Assembly: GCA_017302135.1 (NCBI GenBank)
Contig: JAFLDZ010000001.1
Span: forward strand, 62,001-126,000
Source: Lysobacterales bacterium
GTDB lineage: Bacteria > Pseudomonadota > Gammaproteobacteria > Xanthomonadales > Xanthomonadaceae
Reading direction: 5' to 3'
Length of the DNA stretch: 64,000 nucleotides
How positions within the stretch are numbered: the first letter of the stretch is position 1; every line of letters starts with the position of its first letter. The notes beneath the pieces are model-generated. The model was not told the origin of the DNA, made no database searches, and worked only from the letters and a program-made list of their open reading frames with translations. The position numbers and the translations under genes were made by a program. This document shows, one piece after another, positions 15,025 to 25,574 of this stretch.

Positions 15025-17550
15025 TCAATACTTCTTCTTCGGTCGCTTCGCTGGCTGCCCACGCGGCGGCAACGGCGCGACGCCACGTTCTTCCGCGAGC
15101 CGGAAATCGATCTTGCGTTCTTCCAGGCTGGCTTTGAGCACGATGATGCTCACGCTGTCGCCGAGCCGGAAGATGCGGCCGGCACGCTCGCCGCTGAGCG
15201 TTTTCCGGATCGGATCGAAGTGGTAATAGTCGTTCGGCAACTGGGTCACGTGAATCAGTCCGTTGACCTTCGAGTCGTTCAGTTCCACGAACAGTCCGAA
15301 ACTGGTCACGCCGCTGATGATGCCGTCGAACTTGCTGCCGACATGTTTTTCCATCCATGCCGCGCGATAACGCTCGTCGACTTCGCGCTCGGCTTCATCG
15401 GCACGACGCGCGCGTTCCGAACACTGCAAGGCCAGCGCGGCCATACCGCTTGAGGAATACGCGAACGCGGCGGGTTTCGCGCCACTCAGTGCATGTTTGA
15501 TCGCGCGATGCACCAGAAGATCGGGATAACGCCGGATCGGAGACGTGAAATGCGCGTAGGCATCGAGCGCGAGCCCGAAGTGACCGATGTTGTCGGGCGC
15601 GTACACCGCCAATGACTGGGTGCGCAGCAACACCGATTCCAGCAGCGCAGCATCGGCACGTTCGCGGATATTGCCGAGGAATACCGTGAAATCCCGTGGT
15701 TCCACCGTGGCCCATGGCGGCATCCGCAGCTTGAATTCCTTGAGGAATTCCAGCAGATCGGTGTACTTCGATTCCGGCGGCTTGTCGTGGATCCGGTAGG
15801 GCGCAGGGATGCGCTGTTTGAGCAGGTAACGCGCGGCCTCGACGTTCGCCGCGATCATGCATTCTTCGATCAGCTTGTGCGCGTCGTTGCGCTGAACCAT
15901 GCCAGCCTGCACCACTTCGCCCTGCGGACCGAGCACGAAACGCACTTCCGTTGATTCGAATTCGATCGCGCCGCGCGCCCTGCGTGCCTTCGCCAGCACC
16001 TGATACAGCTGATGGAGTCGCTGGACCTGCGGCAACAGCGAACCGATCCTGGCGATAGCGTCGGCATCGCCTTCACCGACCGCTTGCCACACCTGGTTGT
16101 AGGTCAGGCGTGCGTGAGAATGCATCACCGCTTCGTAGAACTTCGACTTCGTCACTTCGCCATCGAGCCCGACCTGCATGTCGCAGACGAAGCACAGACG
16201 GTCGACTTTCGGGTTCAGCGAACAGATGCCGTTGGACAAGGTTTCCGGCAGCATCGGCACCACGAAGCCCGGGAAATACACCGAAGTCGCGCGCTTCTGC
16301 GCTTCGTCGTCGAGCGGCGCGCCCGGACGCACGTAATGCGAGACATCGGCGATCGCGACGATCAGGCGGAAGCCATTCCGGTTCGGTTCGCACCACACCG
16401 CATCGTCGAAATCCTTGGCATCTTCGCCGTCGATGGTCACCAGCGGCAGTTGGCGCAGATCGACGCGCCCGGCGATGTCGCGATCCGTCACCTGCAACGG
16501 CACCGCTGTGGCTTCGGCGCTCACCTCTGGCGGAAATTCATGCGGCAGATCGTGTCCGTGGATCGCAGCCTCGACCACCAGCGAGGGCGTCAGTTTGTCG
16601 CCCAGCACCGCCAGTACACGGCCGATCGGCGGCCTGTAGGCATCGGGCGCATGAACGATCTCGCACACCACGAGTTGGCCATTGTGCGCGTCCAGTCGTG
16701 CGTCGGCGGGAATCTGTACATTGCGCTGGATGCGGGCGTCGTCAGGGATCACGTAGCTGATGCCCGCTTCCAGCGTGAAACGGCCGATCAGGCGGGTGAT
16801 GCGACGTTCGAGTACTTCGACGATCGCACCTTCGCGACGACCGCGACGATCGACGCCGGTGACGCTGGCCATGACCCGATCGCCATGCAAGACCTTTCGC
16901 ATTTCCACCGGCGACAGGAACAGGTCGTCACCGGGGCCGGTATCGGGGCGCAAGAAGCCGAAGCCATCGGGATTGGCGATCACCGTGCCGGCGATCAGAT
17001 CCATCCGCGCCGCCGGCAGGTAGCCGCCACGCCGGTTCTGCAGCAGTTGGCCATCGCGCAGCATCGCCGCCAAGCGCTTGCCCAGGGCATCGCGGCGTTC
17101 GGGGGTATCGAGACCCAGACGCTCGGCAACGATCTCCAAAAGCATCGGACCGTCCGCCTCTCCGAGGAGCTTGAGGATCGCCTCGCGGCTGGGAATAGGA
17201 TCGGCGTAACGGGAGGCCTCACGGGCCGCATGCGGGTCCTGGACGACAGCACCGTGATGCGCAGGTTTGCGCACGGACGATTTCGATGCATCTGTCGTGA
17301 CAAAGCTGTCGGGCAGCCACGGCGCCGCCTTGGCGGATTTTCTGGCGGGCTTGCCTGTATTTCGTGATTTGGGCTGAGCGCTTGGCTTCGGCCGCTTGGT
17401 GGAAGGTTGAGACGCAGTTGCTTTGGAGGCCTTGCCCGGCCCGGACGACGCAGTGTTGCGCGGATCGGAGCGAGAGGCGGATTTGGGGAGGGCGCCATCA
17501 GGGGCGCGCGTGGCGCGGGGGCCAGTAGACTTCTTCGTGGTTTTTGACAT
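15025..17550 (-). CDS. rnr: Ribonuclease R
   Basis: 841 residues from MSKTTKKSTGPRATRAPDG. A basic, disordered extension of about 125 residues comes first, then the helix-turn-helix region (YADPIPSREAILKLLGEADGPMLLEIVAERLGL), two cold-shock domains, the RNB catalytic domain with the Asp-rich motif DGEDAKDFDDAVWC, and a C-terminal S1 domain (VGSKFDGIISGVTSFGLFVELNDSKVNGLIHVTQLPNDYY) plus a short Lys-rich tail. RNase R degrades structured RNA 3' to 5', and also tmRNA-tagged and broken mRNAs, a link to smpB-ssrA in this window. The basic N-terminal extension is longer than in E. coli. Confidence 0.97.
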   Translation of the reverse strand: MSKTTKKSTGPRATRAPDGALPKSASRSDPRNTASSGPGKASKATASQPSTKRPKPSAQPKSRNTGKPARKSAKAAPWLPDSFVTTDASKSSVRKPAHHGAVVQDPHAAREASRYADPIPSREAILKLLGEADGPMLLEIVAERLGLDTPERRDALGKRLAAMLRDGQLLQNRRGGYLPAARMDLIAGTVIANPDGFGFLRPDTGPGDDLFLSPVEMRKVLHGDRVMASVTGVDRRGRREGAIVEVLERRITRLIGRFTLEAGISYVIPDDARIQRNVQIPADARLDAHNGQLVVCEIVHAPDAYRPPIGRVLAVLGDKLTPSLVVEAAIHGHDLPHEFPPEVSAEATAVPLQVTDRDIAGRVDLRQLPLVTIDGEDAKDFDDAVWCEPNRNGFRLIVAIADVSHYVRPGAPLDDEAQKRATSVYFPGFVVPMLPETLSNGICSLNPKVDRLCFVCDMQVGLDGEVTKSKFYEAVMHSHARLTYNQVWQAVGEGDADAIARIGSLLPQVQRLHQLYQVLAKARRARGAIEFESTEVRFVLGPQGEVVQAGMVQRNDAHKLIEECMIAANVEAARYLLKQRIPAPYRIHDKPPESKYTDLLEFLKEFKLRMPPWATVEPRDFTVFLGNIRERADAALLESVLLRTQSLAVYAPDNIGHFGLALDAYAHFTSPIRRYPDLLVHRAIKHALSGAKPAAFAYSSSGMAALALQCSERARRADEAEREVDERYRAAWMEKHVGSKFDGIISGVTSFGLFVELNDSKVNGLIHVTQLPNDYYHFDPIRKTLSGERAGRIFRLGDSVSIIVLKASLEERKIDFRLAEERGVAPLPPRGQPAKRPKKKY

Positions 17551-17678
17551 TGGCTGCAAGTATACGTCGGCGGGAACTGACCGGGGCCGATCCGGGCGAC
17601 GATCGGTCTCGCGATCGATTTGGAATGCCCTCGCGGGCGTTGACATCGTGCTCGTCGCGACGCAACATACGCGCCCTT

Positions 17679-17763
<85 letters not shown>

Positions 17764-17810
17764 AGCAATCGTCCGCAGATGCTTTACCGCATCATGCAGG
17801 CAAACATCAA

Positions 17811-17835
17811 AACCCCGCGAAAGCGGGGTTTTTTT
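17811..17835 (+). terminator. Rho-independent terminator after tRNA-Leu
   Basis: AACCCCGC (17811-17818), loop GAAA, GCGGGGTT (17823-17830) and a run of seven T. A textbook terminator for the tRNA transcript. Confidence 0.92.
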
Positions 17836-17867
17836 GTGTCCCACCAGAAGGCGTGTCACCCGGCGCG

Positions 17868-18266
17868 TCAGATGGCGTCGATATCGCCCAAGGCACGGAT
17901 CAAACGCCGTGCACGTTTATCCGGTTTGTGTTGTGGTGGCTGATAACCGGCACGCCCGGCACGCAGGCTCGCCAGCATTTCAAGCCGCGTGGCCTTGGAT
18001 GCCTCCGATTCGCTGTAAAGCATCTGCGCCACTGACGCTGGTCCGCGCTGGTCACTCAAGCCGGAGACCATGATCTCGAAAGTCTCATCGCCGCGCACGA
18101 TCCGTATGGTGTCGCCCACCCTCACCGTGCGCGAGGCTTTCGCACGCTGCCCGCCGACATCGACCTTACCGGTATCGATCGCCTGCTTGGCGAGGCTGCG
18201 GGTGCGGTAGAAGCGTGCGGCCCAGAGCCACAAGTCAAGGCGAACGGCGATGTCTTTGGTCAGCAT
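17868..18266 (-). CDS. hslR: Hsp15-like S4-domain RNA-binding protein
   Basis: 132 residues: MLTKDIAVRLDLWLWAARFYRTRSLAKQAIDTGKVDVGGQRAKASRTVRVGDTIRIVRGDETFEIMVSGLSDQRGPASVAQMLYSES. The opening is the S4 RNA-binding domain with the Hsp15 signature RLDxWLWAARFYKTRSLA; the C-terminal half is basic. Hsp15 binds free 50S subunits carrying a stuck peptidyl-tRNA and helps recycle them. Its gene is separated from the rplS operon by that operon's terminator and converges on the tRNA-Leu terminator. Confidence 0.92.
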   Translation of the reverse strand: MLTKDIAVRLDLWLWAARFYRTRSLAKQAIDTGKVDVGGQRAKASRTVRVGDTIRIVRGDETFEIMVSGLSDQRGPASVAQMLYSESEASKATRLEMLASLRAGRAGYQPPQHKPDKRARRLIRALGDIDAI

Positions 18267-18311
18267 GGCGGCGCAGGCAGTAGTCCAAGCACGAGTGTAG
18301 CGCCAGCAACG

Positions 18312-18337
18312 AAAAGGCCACCTCGCGGTGGCCTTTT
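18312..18337 (-). terminator. Terminator of the rpsP-rimM-trmD-rplS operon
   Basis: AAAAGGCCACC / GGTGGCCTTTT, an 11-bp perfect stem with loop TCGC, 26 bases after rplS. The A/T ends make it work in both directions. Confidence 0.9.
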
Positions 18338-18362
18338 GCGGTAAAGCTGGAGCTCTGGCGGA

Positions 18363-18761
18363 TCAGCCGGCTTTCGCTTCGGCCTTCGCCTTGGCGTGCA
18401 TCGACAGATCTTCCTTGATGCGCGCCTTCTTGCCCTCGAGGTTGCGCAGGTAGTACAGCTTGCCCGCACGCACTGCGCCGCGACGCTTCACAGTTACCGA
18501 CTCGATCACCGCGCTGTGGGTCTGGAACACACGCTCGACGCCGTAACCGTGCGAAATCTTGCGGACGGTGAACGCGGAGTTGAGGCCGCCATTCTTGATG
18601 CCGATCACCACGCCCTCATAGGCCTGCACGCGCTCGCGATTGCCTTCCTTGACCTTGACGTTGACGATGACGGTGTCGCCCGGACCGAAATCCGGAAGCT
18701 TACGCACGACCTGCTCGGCTTCGAACTGCTGCAGCAGCGTGTTGAGTGAGGGTTTGTTCAT
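18363..18761 (-). CDS. rplS: 50S ribosomal protein L19
   Basis: 132 residues from [83 protein letters not shown]. The whole L19 consensus is present. The C-terminus has an unusual Ala/Lys-rich tail ([12 protein letters not shown]). Last gene of the rpsP operon; 122 bases separate it from trmD, so some extra promoter activity is possible. I chose the ATG at 18761 because the upstream extension has no L19 similarity. Confidence 0.97.
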   Translation of the reverse strand: MNKPSLNTLLQQFEAEQVVRKLPDFGPGDTVIVNVKVKEGNRERVQAYEGVVIGIKNGGLNSAFTVRKISHGYGVERVFQTHSAVIESVTVKRRGAVRAGKLYYLRNLEGKKARIKEDLSMHAKAKAEAKAG

Positions 18762-18883
18762 GGGACGGGCCTGTTGTTGATTGCCTTCGAGAGGCATGTT
18801 GTTGCGCGAGTGCACGTGGACCCGCGTCATGGCATGGGTAAAACGGTAAGCCGGGCATTATAAAGGGGAATTCCCTTTCGATG

Positions 18884-19672
18884 CTAGGGCTTGGGCACTG
18901 TCGCTGGGCTCTCGCCCTGTTCGGCCAGAAAGGCATCCAGCAGCGCTCGATCCGCCTTGGACAGCGCTTCCCGGTCGATCAGCTCCGGACGCCGCAGCCA
19001 GGTACGCCCCAGCGACTGCTTCCGCCGCCAGCGGGCGATCTCGGCATGATTGCCCGACAGCAGCACCGGCGGAACACTGCCCAGGGGATGTTCCAGCGGC
19101 CGGGTGAAATGCGGGCAGTCGAGCAGGCCGTTCTCGCCTTCGAAACTGTCCTGTACGGCCGATTCGGCGTCGTTCAGGGCGCCCGGCAGCAGCCTCGCAG
19201 TCGTATCGATGACGACAGCGGCCGCCAACTCCCCACCGGACAGGACGTAGTCGCCGATCGAAAGCTCTTCGTCCACCTCCGCCTGCAGCAGGCGCTCGTC
19301 TACGCCTTCGTATCGGCCGCAGAGCAGGATCAGTCGGCCCCGGCAGGCCAATTCCCGAGCCTTGGCCTGAGTCAGTGGAGCGCCCTGCGGACTCATATAG
19401 ATGACGCCGACAGGGCGTGGATCAGCTTCTCGTGCCGCTTTCAGTACGGTCTGCAGCGGATCGATCAGCATCACCATGCCCGGGCCTCCCCCGAAGGGAC
19501 GGTCATCGACCCGACGGTAACTGCCTTCGGCGTAGTCGCGGGGATTCCAGCCGTGGATCGACAGCAGTCCGCGTTCCTGCGCGCGCCCGACCACGCCGTG
19601 ACCGGCGATCTGGGAGACGAATTCCGGGAACAGACTGACGACGTCAATGCGCATGGCGTCGGAAGCGTCCAT
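18884..19672 (-). CDS. trmD: tRNA (guanine-N1-)-methyltransferase TrmD
   Basis: 262 residues. Core start [63 protein letters not shown], with the SPOUT knot motifs [14 protein letters not shown] and [26 protein letters not shown]. It makes m1G37 in tRNAs with G36, preventing frameshifts. The ATG at 19672 ([10 protein letters not shown]...) overlaps the rimM stop as TGATG and so is likely translated by coupling; the ATG at 19654 is the family's usual start and is the alternative. Confidence 0.97.
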   Translation of the reverse strand: MDASDAMRIDVVSLFPEFVSQIAGHGVVGRAQERGLLSIHGWNPRDYAEGSYRRVDDRPFGGGPGMVMLIDPLQTVLKAAREADPRPVGVIYMSPQGAPLTQAKARELACRGRLILLCGRYEGVDERLLQAEVDEELSIGDYVLSGGELAAAVVIDTTARLLPGALNDAESAVQDSFEGENGLLDCPHFTRPLEHPLGSVPPVLLSGNHAEIARWRRKQSLGRTWLRRPELIDREALSKADRALLDAFLAEQGESPATVPKP

Positions 19673-20184
19673 CAGAAATCCGCATCCCAATCAACGATGA
19701 TTCTTCCACTCTCGAAATCGAGTGATTTCACGTAATCCGGACGCGCGAACGGGATCAGCCGCTCACGGTCGCCGCGCACCACCATCACGTCGTTCGCGCC
19801 GTTGGAGAAGACGCTGCTGATAGTGCCGAACTCGACGCCTTCGAGATTCGCAACACGCATCCCTTCTAGGTCGACCCAATAGAATTCGCCGTCTTTCGGT
19901 GGCGGCAGCGCACTGCGCAGCACGTAGAGCTCGGCCCCGCGCAATGCTTCGGCAGCATCGCGGTCTTCGACGCCCGGGAGCGTCCCGATCAACCCTTTGC
20001 CCCCAGCGCGTCCGCGCGCGCCTTCGATCTCGCGCTCGCGACCCTGCGCATCGCGCAGGATCAATGGCTGATAGCGCAGCAGGTTGGTCTGCGGATCCGT
20101 GAAGGATTCGAGTTTCAGCTCGCCGCGCACGCCGAACGCGCCGTGGATCCTGCCTACCAGGATGCGGCGCGTCGGTATGCTCAT
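19672..20184 (-). CDS. rimM: Ribosome maturation factor RimM
   Basis: 170 residues: [43 protein letters not shown], followed by the PRC-barrel domain ([74 protein letters not shown]). RimM helps assemble the 30S head domain and binds S19. It sits between rpsP (39 bases upstream) and trmD (overlap), the standard order. Confidence 0.97.
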   Translation of the reverse strand: MSIPTRRILVGRIHGAFGVRGELKLESFTDPQTNLLRYQPLILRDAQGREREIEGARGRAGGKGLIGTLPGVEDRDAAEALRGAELYVLRSALPPPKDGEFYWVDLEGMRVANLEGVEFGTISSVFSNGANDVMVVRGDRERLIPFARPDYVKSLDFESGRIIVDWDADF

Positions 20185-20223
20185 CGAGATCGGCGGCGGC
20201 CGCGAAGGCTCGCGGCCGGACGC

Positions 20224-20505
20224 TTAAGCGGCAGGAGCCGCAGCGACAGCGGCCGCAGCGGCCTGCTTCGCGAACTGCTTGTAGAGATCAGCGACCTTGT
20301 CGGTCATCTGCGCGCCGTGGCCGATCCAGTGCTGGGTACGCTCGACATCGAGCTCCACGCGCTTCTCGTTACCAGCGGCGATCGGGTTGTAGTAGCCCAA
20401 GCGCTCGATGTTGCGGCCGTCGCGCGAGCTGCGGCTGTCGGTGACGATGATGTGATAGAAGGGACGCTTCTTCGCGCCGCCGCGGGTGAGACGAATCTTG
20501 ACCAT
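20224..20505 (-). CDS. rpsP: 30S ribosomal protein S16
   Basis: 93 residues: [78 protein letters not shown], complete S16 with an Ala-rich C-terminal tail ([15 protein letters not shown]). First gene of the rpsP-rimM-trmD-rplS operon, with 224 bases between it and ffh for its promoter. Confidence 0.97.
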   Translation of the reverse strand: MVKIRLTRGGAKKRPFYHIIVTDSRSSRDGRNIERLGYYNPIAAGNEKRVELDVERTQHWIGHGAQMTDKVADLYKQFAKQAAAAAVAAAPAA

Positions 20506-20729
20506 GAGACGATTTTTTCCTGTGGAGCCCAGCTGCCGGAGTGGCAGGGTAAGCCGACAAGTATAACCTTCTGATTCAGGCCGATAAACCCCCGGTAGGC
20601 GTCTGCTACAGCCGAATCGCCCGCTTGGTTGGGCGATTCGTGCAGCAAGGCACGAAATGGAAGCTGGAAGCGCACTGACCAGGCCCAACGTTCGCAGCGC
20701 GGACTTTGGGGCAATCAGGCGCAGCCCGT

Positions 20730-22097
20730 TCACCTGAACGGCATACCGCCCCGCCCGCCCATCATTCCCTTCATCCCCCGCATCAGGCCCTTCATCCCGC
20801 CGGCACTGAGCTTGCTCATCATCTTTTCCATCTGCTGATACTGCTTCATCAGCTTGTTGACGTCGGCCGGGGTGAGGCCGGAGCCACGGGCGATACGGGC
20901 GCGACGCGAGCCGTTGAGCAACGCCGGGTTGCGGCGCTCCTTCTTGGTCATCGAGTTGATGACGGCGATCATCCGTGGCACTTCTTTACCGGTGACCTGA
21001 TTCTTGACCGCATCCGGGATCTGGCCCATGCCCGGCAGCTTGTCCATCAGGCCACTGATGCCGCCCATGTTCTGCATCTGTTCGAGCTGGTCCTTCATGT
21101 CGTTCAGGTCGAATTTCTTGCCCTTGGCGACCTTCTCGGCCAGTTTCTGGGCCTTGTCCTTGTCGACCTGCTGCTCGACCTGCTCGACCAGCGAGAGCAC
21201 GTCGCCCATGTCGAGGATGCGCCCGGCGGCACGGTCCGGATGGAATACGTCCAAGCCGTCGGGCTTCTCGCCGACACCGATGAACTTGATCGGCCTGCCG
21301 GTGATGTAGCGCACCGACAGCGCCGCGCCACCACGGGCATCGCCATCGGTCTTGGTCAGCACCACACCGGTCAGTGGCAGCGCCTCGCTGAAGGCCCTGG
21401 CGGTCGTCGCCGCGTCCTGGCCGGTCATCGCATCGACCACGAACAGGGTTTCGACCGGATTGACCGCTGCATGCAGTGCCTTGATCTCGGCCATCATCGC
21501 GTTGTCGATGGCGAGGCGACCGGCGGTGTCGACGATCAGCACATCGACGTAGGACTTGCGCGCATCGTCGATCGCGGCGCGGACGATGGCTTCCGGTTTC
21601 TGTGTTGCGTCGGACGGGAAGAACAGGACATCGACCTGTTCCGCGAGCGTCCTGAGCTGTTCGATCGCGGCCGGACGATAAACGTCCGCGCTGACCACCA
21701 TCACTTTCTTCTTGCGCTTTTCCTTCAGATGCTTGGCGAGCTTGCCGACCGTGGTGGTCTTGCCCGCGCCCTGCAGGCCTGCCATCAGGATCACCGCGGG
21801 CGCCGGCACATTGAGGTTCAGATCGCTCGCCGCCGAGCCCATGACCGCGGCCAGCTCGTCGCGGACGATCTTGATCAGCGCCTGCCCGGGGCTCAGCGAT
21901 TTCAGCACTTCCTGCCCGACCGCGCGGACCTTGATCCGCTCGATCAAGGCCTGCACCACCGGCAGCGCAACGTCGGCTTCCAGCAACGCGACGCGAACAT
22001 CGCGGGTGGCCTCGCGGATGTTCTCCTCGGTCAACCGGCCGCGACCACGGAGGCGCTCGATGGTGCCGGACAGACGTTGGGTGAGGGATTCGAACAT
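20730..22097 (-). CDS. ffh: Signal recognition particle protein Ffh
   Basis: 455 residues. N domain ([45 protein letters not shown]), GTPase domain with G1 [16 protein letters not shown]3 DTAGR and [13 protein letters not shown], and a methionine-rich M domain ending in repeated GMKG(L)M/GMMGG motifs that bind 4.5S RNA and signal sequences. With 4.5S RNA and FtsY it brings nascent inner-membrane proteins to the translocon. Divergent from the ccsA-like gene, which starts 75 bases away. Confidence 0.97.
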   Translation of the reverse strand: MFESLTQRLSGTIERLRGRGRLTEENIREATRDVRVALLEADVALPVVQALIERIKVRAVGQEVLKSLSPGQALIKIVRDELAAVMGSAASDLNLNVPAPAVILMAGLQGAGKTTTVGKLAKHLKEKRKKKVMVVSADVYRPAAIEQLRTLAEQVDVLFFPSDATQKPEAIVRAAIDDARKSYVDVLIVDTAGRLAIDNAMMAEIKALHAAVNPVETLFVVDAMTGQDAATTARAFSEALPLTGVVLTKTDGDARGGAALSVRYITGRPIKFIGVGEKPDGLDVFHPDRAAGRILDMGDVLSLVEQVEQQVDKDKAQKLAEKVAKGKKFDLNDMKDQLEQMQNMGGISGLMDKLPGMGQIPDAVKNQVTGKEVPRMIAVINSMTKKERRNPALLNGSRRARIARGSGLTPADVNKLMKQYQQMEKMMSKLSAGGMKGLMRGMKGMMGGRGGMPFR

Positions 22098-22172
22098 GGG
22101 CGCGGACCGCAGCGGAAAAGATGCCGATTATAAGCAGTGCGGGAAGGTATCGCCGTATGCGACACTGATTCG

Positions 22173-22961
22173 ATGGCAATCGTTCTCGTCACGTCGGCCC
22201 TGTATCTGTTGTCCACGGTATTGCTCGCGCGCCGATTGGCGCAGTCCGGGCCGGGGGCACCGCTGGGATTGTGGGTCTCGCCCGCGATCGCGGCTCTGCT
22301 TCATGGCACTGCCCATGTGCTGACCTGGCGCGAGGCTGGCGGTGCGAACCTACATTTCTTCTCCGCGCTGTCGCTGGTCGGCTTGGGCATGGCCGCATTG
22401 ACCCTGCTGATGGGGACGCGCGGGCGCATGGCCGCGCTCGGTGTGATCGTATTCCCGATCGCTGCGGTGACGCTGATGCTGTATGGCTGGGTCGGCCGGC
22501 AGGATCCGCAGCCATTGGATTGGCGTTTGCAACTGCACGCCTGGTGCGCTTTGCTGGCCTACGCCACGCTGGCGATCGCTGCGGTGTTGGCGATGTTGCT
22601 CTGGCTGCAGGAGCGCGCATTGCGCCGGCGCCGACTGCATGGGTGGCTGCGCGCGCTGCCGCCGCTGGTGGAACTGGAAACGCTGCTGTTCCGCACGATC
22701 GCAGTCGGATTCATTCTGCTTACCGCTACCCTGCTGACCGGGGTGCTGTTCGTCGAAGATCTGATGGCCCAGCATCTGGCGCACAAAACCGTGTTCAGCG
22801 TACTGTCGTGGCTCGGATTCGGTGCATTGTTGATCGGCCGCAGGCGTTATGGCTGGCGCGGCGCGACTGCGGCCAGTTGGACGCTGATCGCGATGGCGCT
22901 GCTTGTGCTGGCGTTCTTCGGCAGCAATCTGGTGCTGGAGCTGTTGCTGCAGAGGCGATGA
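22173..22961 (+). CDS. CcsA/YpjD-like cytochrome c assembly membrane protein
   Basis: 262 residues with about eight membrane segments. LHAWCALLAYATLAIAAVLAMLLWLQERAL and HKTVFSVLSWLGFGALLIGRRRYGWRGATAASWTLIAMALLVLAFFGSNLVLE are the usual CcsA/YpjD signature, including histidines placed for heme (H of LHAW, HK of AHKTVFS). Proteobacterial YpjD homologues are typically encoded divergently from ffh, as here. The precise role (heme handling, or an inner-membrane complex with CorC-type proteins) is not settled. Start ATG 22173. Confidence 0.88.
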   Translation: MAIVLVTSALYLLSTVLLARRLAQSGPGAPLGLWVSPAIAALLHGTAHVLTWREAGGANLHFFSALSLVGLGMAALTLLMGTRGRMAALGVIVFPIAAVTLMLYGWVGRQDPQPLDWRLQLHAWCALLAYATLAIAAVLAMLLWLQERALRRRRLHGWLRALPPLVELETLLFRTIAVGFILLTATLLTGVLFVEDLMAQHLAHKTVFSVLSWLGFGALLIGRRRYGWRGATAASWTLIAMALLVLAFFGSNLVLELLLQRR

Positions 22962-23163
22962 GACCTGCGTCGCAATGTCCGCTGGAATTCAGCTAACTGA
23001 CCGGAGAAAAAATCGCCGCGCCTCTGGAAACCCGAACTCGTGTAGCTTAAGTTTCAGTCGACGGACGCGACGCCCCAGGCTCGCGACGTTTCCGAGGACA
23101 TCCAGATGTCCGGCGAACCGCCTGCATGGACGCTATGACACGTTCAAACATGGGGGAACTGTT

Positions 23164-23631
23164 GTGAAATCGAAGGTACCGACTTGGCTGCTGTCGCTGG
23201 CTCTACTCTGGGCAAGCGTTGCCAGTGGACAAACCCCGGCCCAGGACGCGTTTTCGGACTGTCCGGCCTTCCCGGCGGAGACCGCATCATCCCTGCGCTG
23301 GGAAGTCGTGCAGATTCCCAACATGCTGCTGTGCCGCGCGATGCGGACCGACGATGCGACCGAAGCGTTCGCAATGACGATCAGTCCCGAATCGCCGTTC
23401 AAGCCGCGTCGGGGCGATCGCGCCGAAGTCGGAAGTCTCAATGGCAGGACAGTCCAGTGGTATCGCGGCGAAGTCCCCAACGAGCCCAACGTCCTGATCC
23501 GGGAAACGCTGATCGAAGTCAGGAAAAATCTGGTCATCCACATTTTCATGCGCGCCAAGGACGCGGAGACGTTGGCGCAACACCAGCAGTTCGTGCTGTC
23601 GCTGCCGATTCCCCCGCCGACCAACGACTGA
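23164..23631 (+). CDS. Hypothetical exported protein (155 aa)
   Basis: GTG start at 23164: MKSKVPTWLLSLALLWASVASGQ looks like a clean Sec signal peptide with cleavage after ASG or GQ. The mature part has two Cys (SDCPAFPAE and LLCRAM), which may form a disulfide, and a beta-rich body (EAFAMTISPESPFKPRRGDRAEVGSLNGRTVQWYRGEVPNEPNVLIRETLIEVRKNLVIHIFMRAKDAE). I do not recognise the family. It stands alone between the ccsA-like gene and aqpZ; the 200 bases upstream hold no gene. Confidence 0.75.
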   Translation: MKSKVPTWLLSLALLWASVASGQTPAQDAFSDCPAFPAETASSLRWEVVQIPNMLLCRAMRTDDATEAFAMTISPESPFKPRRGDRAEVGSLNGRTVQWYRGEVPNEPNVLIRETLIEVRKNLVIHIFMRAKDAETLAQHQQFVLSLPIPPPTND

Positions 23632-23728
23632 GCACCCGTAAGACCGCCCTCCCCCACGAGATGCGGCCGTACCCGACATCACTGCGATACCGGGTCACCC
23701 CATTCCGTTTGCGTCCAGGAGAAGGAAA

Positions 23729-24445
23729 ATGCTCAAGCGTCTGACCGCCGAGTTCCTCGGCACGTTCTGGCTGGTACTGGGCGGCTGCGGCAGCGCGGTG
23801 CTCGCCGCCAATTTCGGCGGCGACGGCAATCCACTCGGGATCGGACTGCTCGGCGTCTCGCTGGCCTTTGGTCTGACCGTACTCACCGGCGCCTACGCGC
23901 TGGGGCATATTTCCGGCGGGCACTTCAATCCCGCAGTAAGCTTTGGCCTGTGGGCAGGCGGCAGGTTCCCGGCAAAGGAGCTGGTGCCATACATCGTGGC
24001 GCAGGTGATCGGCGCCATCGCCGCAGGATTCATCCTGTTCCAGATCGCCAGCGGTCGTCCCGACTTCGCCATCGACCCGGCTGCTGCTGGGGCTTTTGCC
24101 ACCAACGGTTACGATGCCTTGTCGCCCGGCGGCTACAGTGCCGCAGCGGCATTTCTGTGCGAAGTGGTCATGACCGCGTTCTTTCTGGTGGTGATTCTGG
24201 GCGCGACGCACAAGAATGCGCCTGCCGGCTTCGCGCCGATCGCCATCGGCCTGGGCTTGACCCTGATCCATCTGGTCAGCATTCCGGTCACCAACACGTC
24301 CGTGAACCCGGCCCGTTCGACCGGTGTCGCGCTGTTCGCGGGCGGCGGCGCAGTCGAACAGCTGTGGCTGTTCTGGCTGGCGCCGATCCTGGGCGGCCTG
24401 ATCGGCGGCTTTCTCTACAAATGGCTGGGCAACGACCGGCACTGA
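23729..24445 (+). CDS. aqpZ: Aquaporin Z
   Basis: 238 residues, six membrane helices, with both pore motifs: [11 protein letters not shown] and [41 protein letters not shown] is the standard AqpZ N-terminus. Selectivity-filter Arg follows the second NPA (NPARS), and His/Phe positions fit water selectivity over glycerol. It allows fast water movement across the inner membrane. GGAG just upstream at 23718-23725 and a strong terminator after the gene suggest a single-gene transcript. Confidence 0.96.
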   Translation: MLKRLTAEFLGTFWLVLGGCGSAVLAANFGGDGNPLGIGLLGVSLAFGLTVLTGAYALGHISGGHFNPAVSFGLWAGGRFPAKELVPYIVAQVIGAIAAGFILFQIASGRPDFAIDPAAAGAFATNGYDALSPGGYSAAAAFLCEVVMTAFFLVVILGATHKNAPAGFAPIAIGLGLTLIHLVSIPVTNTSVNPARSTGVALFAGGGAVEQLWLFWLAPILGGLIGGFLYKWLGNDRH

Positions 24446-24472
24446 TCGTCAGCGCCATTCGTCACTAAAGGA

Positions 24473-24502
24473 GGCCGCGTCGCAGGACGCGGCCTTCGTT
24501 TT
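24473..24502 (+). terminator. Terminator between aqpZ and the pirin gene
   Basis: GGCCGCGTC (24473-24481), loop GCAG, GACGCGGCC (24486-24494), then TTCGTTTT. It lies between convergent genes. Confidence 0.85.
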
Positions 24503-24522
24503 GGCGATTGATCTCGCCTATC

Positions 24523-25395
24523 TCAGAACCGCCCTTCCTGGTAATCCACGAATGCCTGTATCAGCTCCTCGCGGGTGTTCATCACGAATGGTCCGTGGCG
24601 TGCGACCGGCTCGCGCAGCGGACGCCCCGCGACCAGGATCAGCCGTGCACCGTCGGAAAATGCCCGCAGCGACAACGTGTCGCCGCCGCCGAGCACACCG
24701 AGCTCCTGGGTGTCGACCGGACGCGCATCGCCGCCATCTCCGACCGAAATGACGCCTTCGTAGACATAGACGAACGCGTTGTGGCCCGCGGGCAGCTCCC
24801 GGGTCCAGACCGCGTCAGGCGCCAGCTCGATATCGAGGTACAGCGGATCGGTCGCCGGCTGCACGATCGGTCCGCGCACCACTGTCCCGCCGGCATCGGT
24901 CACATCGCCAGCAATGACTTTCACCGTCACGCCTTCGGCCGGGTGCACGACCGGCATCCGCTCCGGCGCGAATTCCTGATACTGCGGTTCGCTCATCTTG
25001 AGCGTCGCCGGCAGGTTCACCCACAGTTGGAAGCCGCGCATGCGGCCTTCCTGCTGCTCGGGCATTTCGGAATGCACCAGGCCACGCCCGGCCGTCATCC
25101 ACTGCACCGCGCCGGGCACCAACAGGCCTTCATTGCCATGGTTGTCGCGGTGACGCATGCGGCCATCGAGCATGTAGGTGACGGTTTCAAAGCCACGGTG
25201 CGGATGTTCCGGAAAACCGGCGATGTAATCTTCGGCACGATCGGTGCCGAATTCGTCGAGCATCAGGAAGGGATCGAGGTCGGGCAGTTGCTGGGTGCCG
25301 ATGACCCGACGCAGTTTCACGCCGGCGCCGTCGGAAGTCGGCAGGCCACGAACCTTGCGGGTGATGCGCGCATTGATGACGTGAAGGTCGGACAT
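24523..25395 (-). CDS. Pirin family protein
   Basis: 290 residues from ATG 25395 (MSDLHVINARITRKVRGLPTSDGAGVKLRRVIGTQQLPDLDPFLMLDEFG). The bicupin N-domain carries the metal-binding set HPHRGFETVTYML (two His), then AGRGLVHSEMP (His and Glu). Bacterial pirins bind iron or nickel; some have quercetinase activity, others act on pyruvate dehydrogenase. No context pins down the role here. A second, more distant pirin is at 31900-32760. Confidence 0.93.
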   Translation of the reverse strand: MSDLHVINARITRKVRGLPTSDGAGVKLRRVIGTQQLPDLDPFLMLDEFGTDRAEDYIAGFPEHPHRGFETVTYMLDGRMRHRDNHGNEGLLVPGAVQWMTAGRGLVHSEMPEQQEGRMRGFQLWVNLPATLKMSEPQYQEFAPERMPVVHPAEGVTVKVIAGDVTDAGGTVVRGPIVQPATDPLYLDIELAPDAVWTRELPAGHNAFVYVYEGVISVGDGGDARPVDTQELGVLGGGDTLSLRAFSDGARLILVAGRPLREPVARHGPFVMNTREELIQAFVDYQEGRF

Positions 25396-25574
25396 GGTCA
25401 CTCCGGGTCAGTTAGGGTCATTGCCAGAGATGTAGCCACCATGTTCCAGCCCCAGCAGCGGGTCTGGAACGGATCGTTTCGCCTGGCATGTATATTGCTT
25501 AGAAACCCGGCGAAACAATAACGGCCACGACGGCGCGCATGTTCCGCACACAACACTCAAGGAGAGGGAACACA

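Noticed and set aside
20706..22133. 475-codon plus-strand frame over ffh
   Set aside because: Antisense to ffh, whose motifs are complete.
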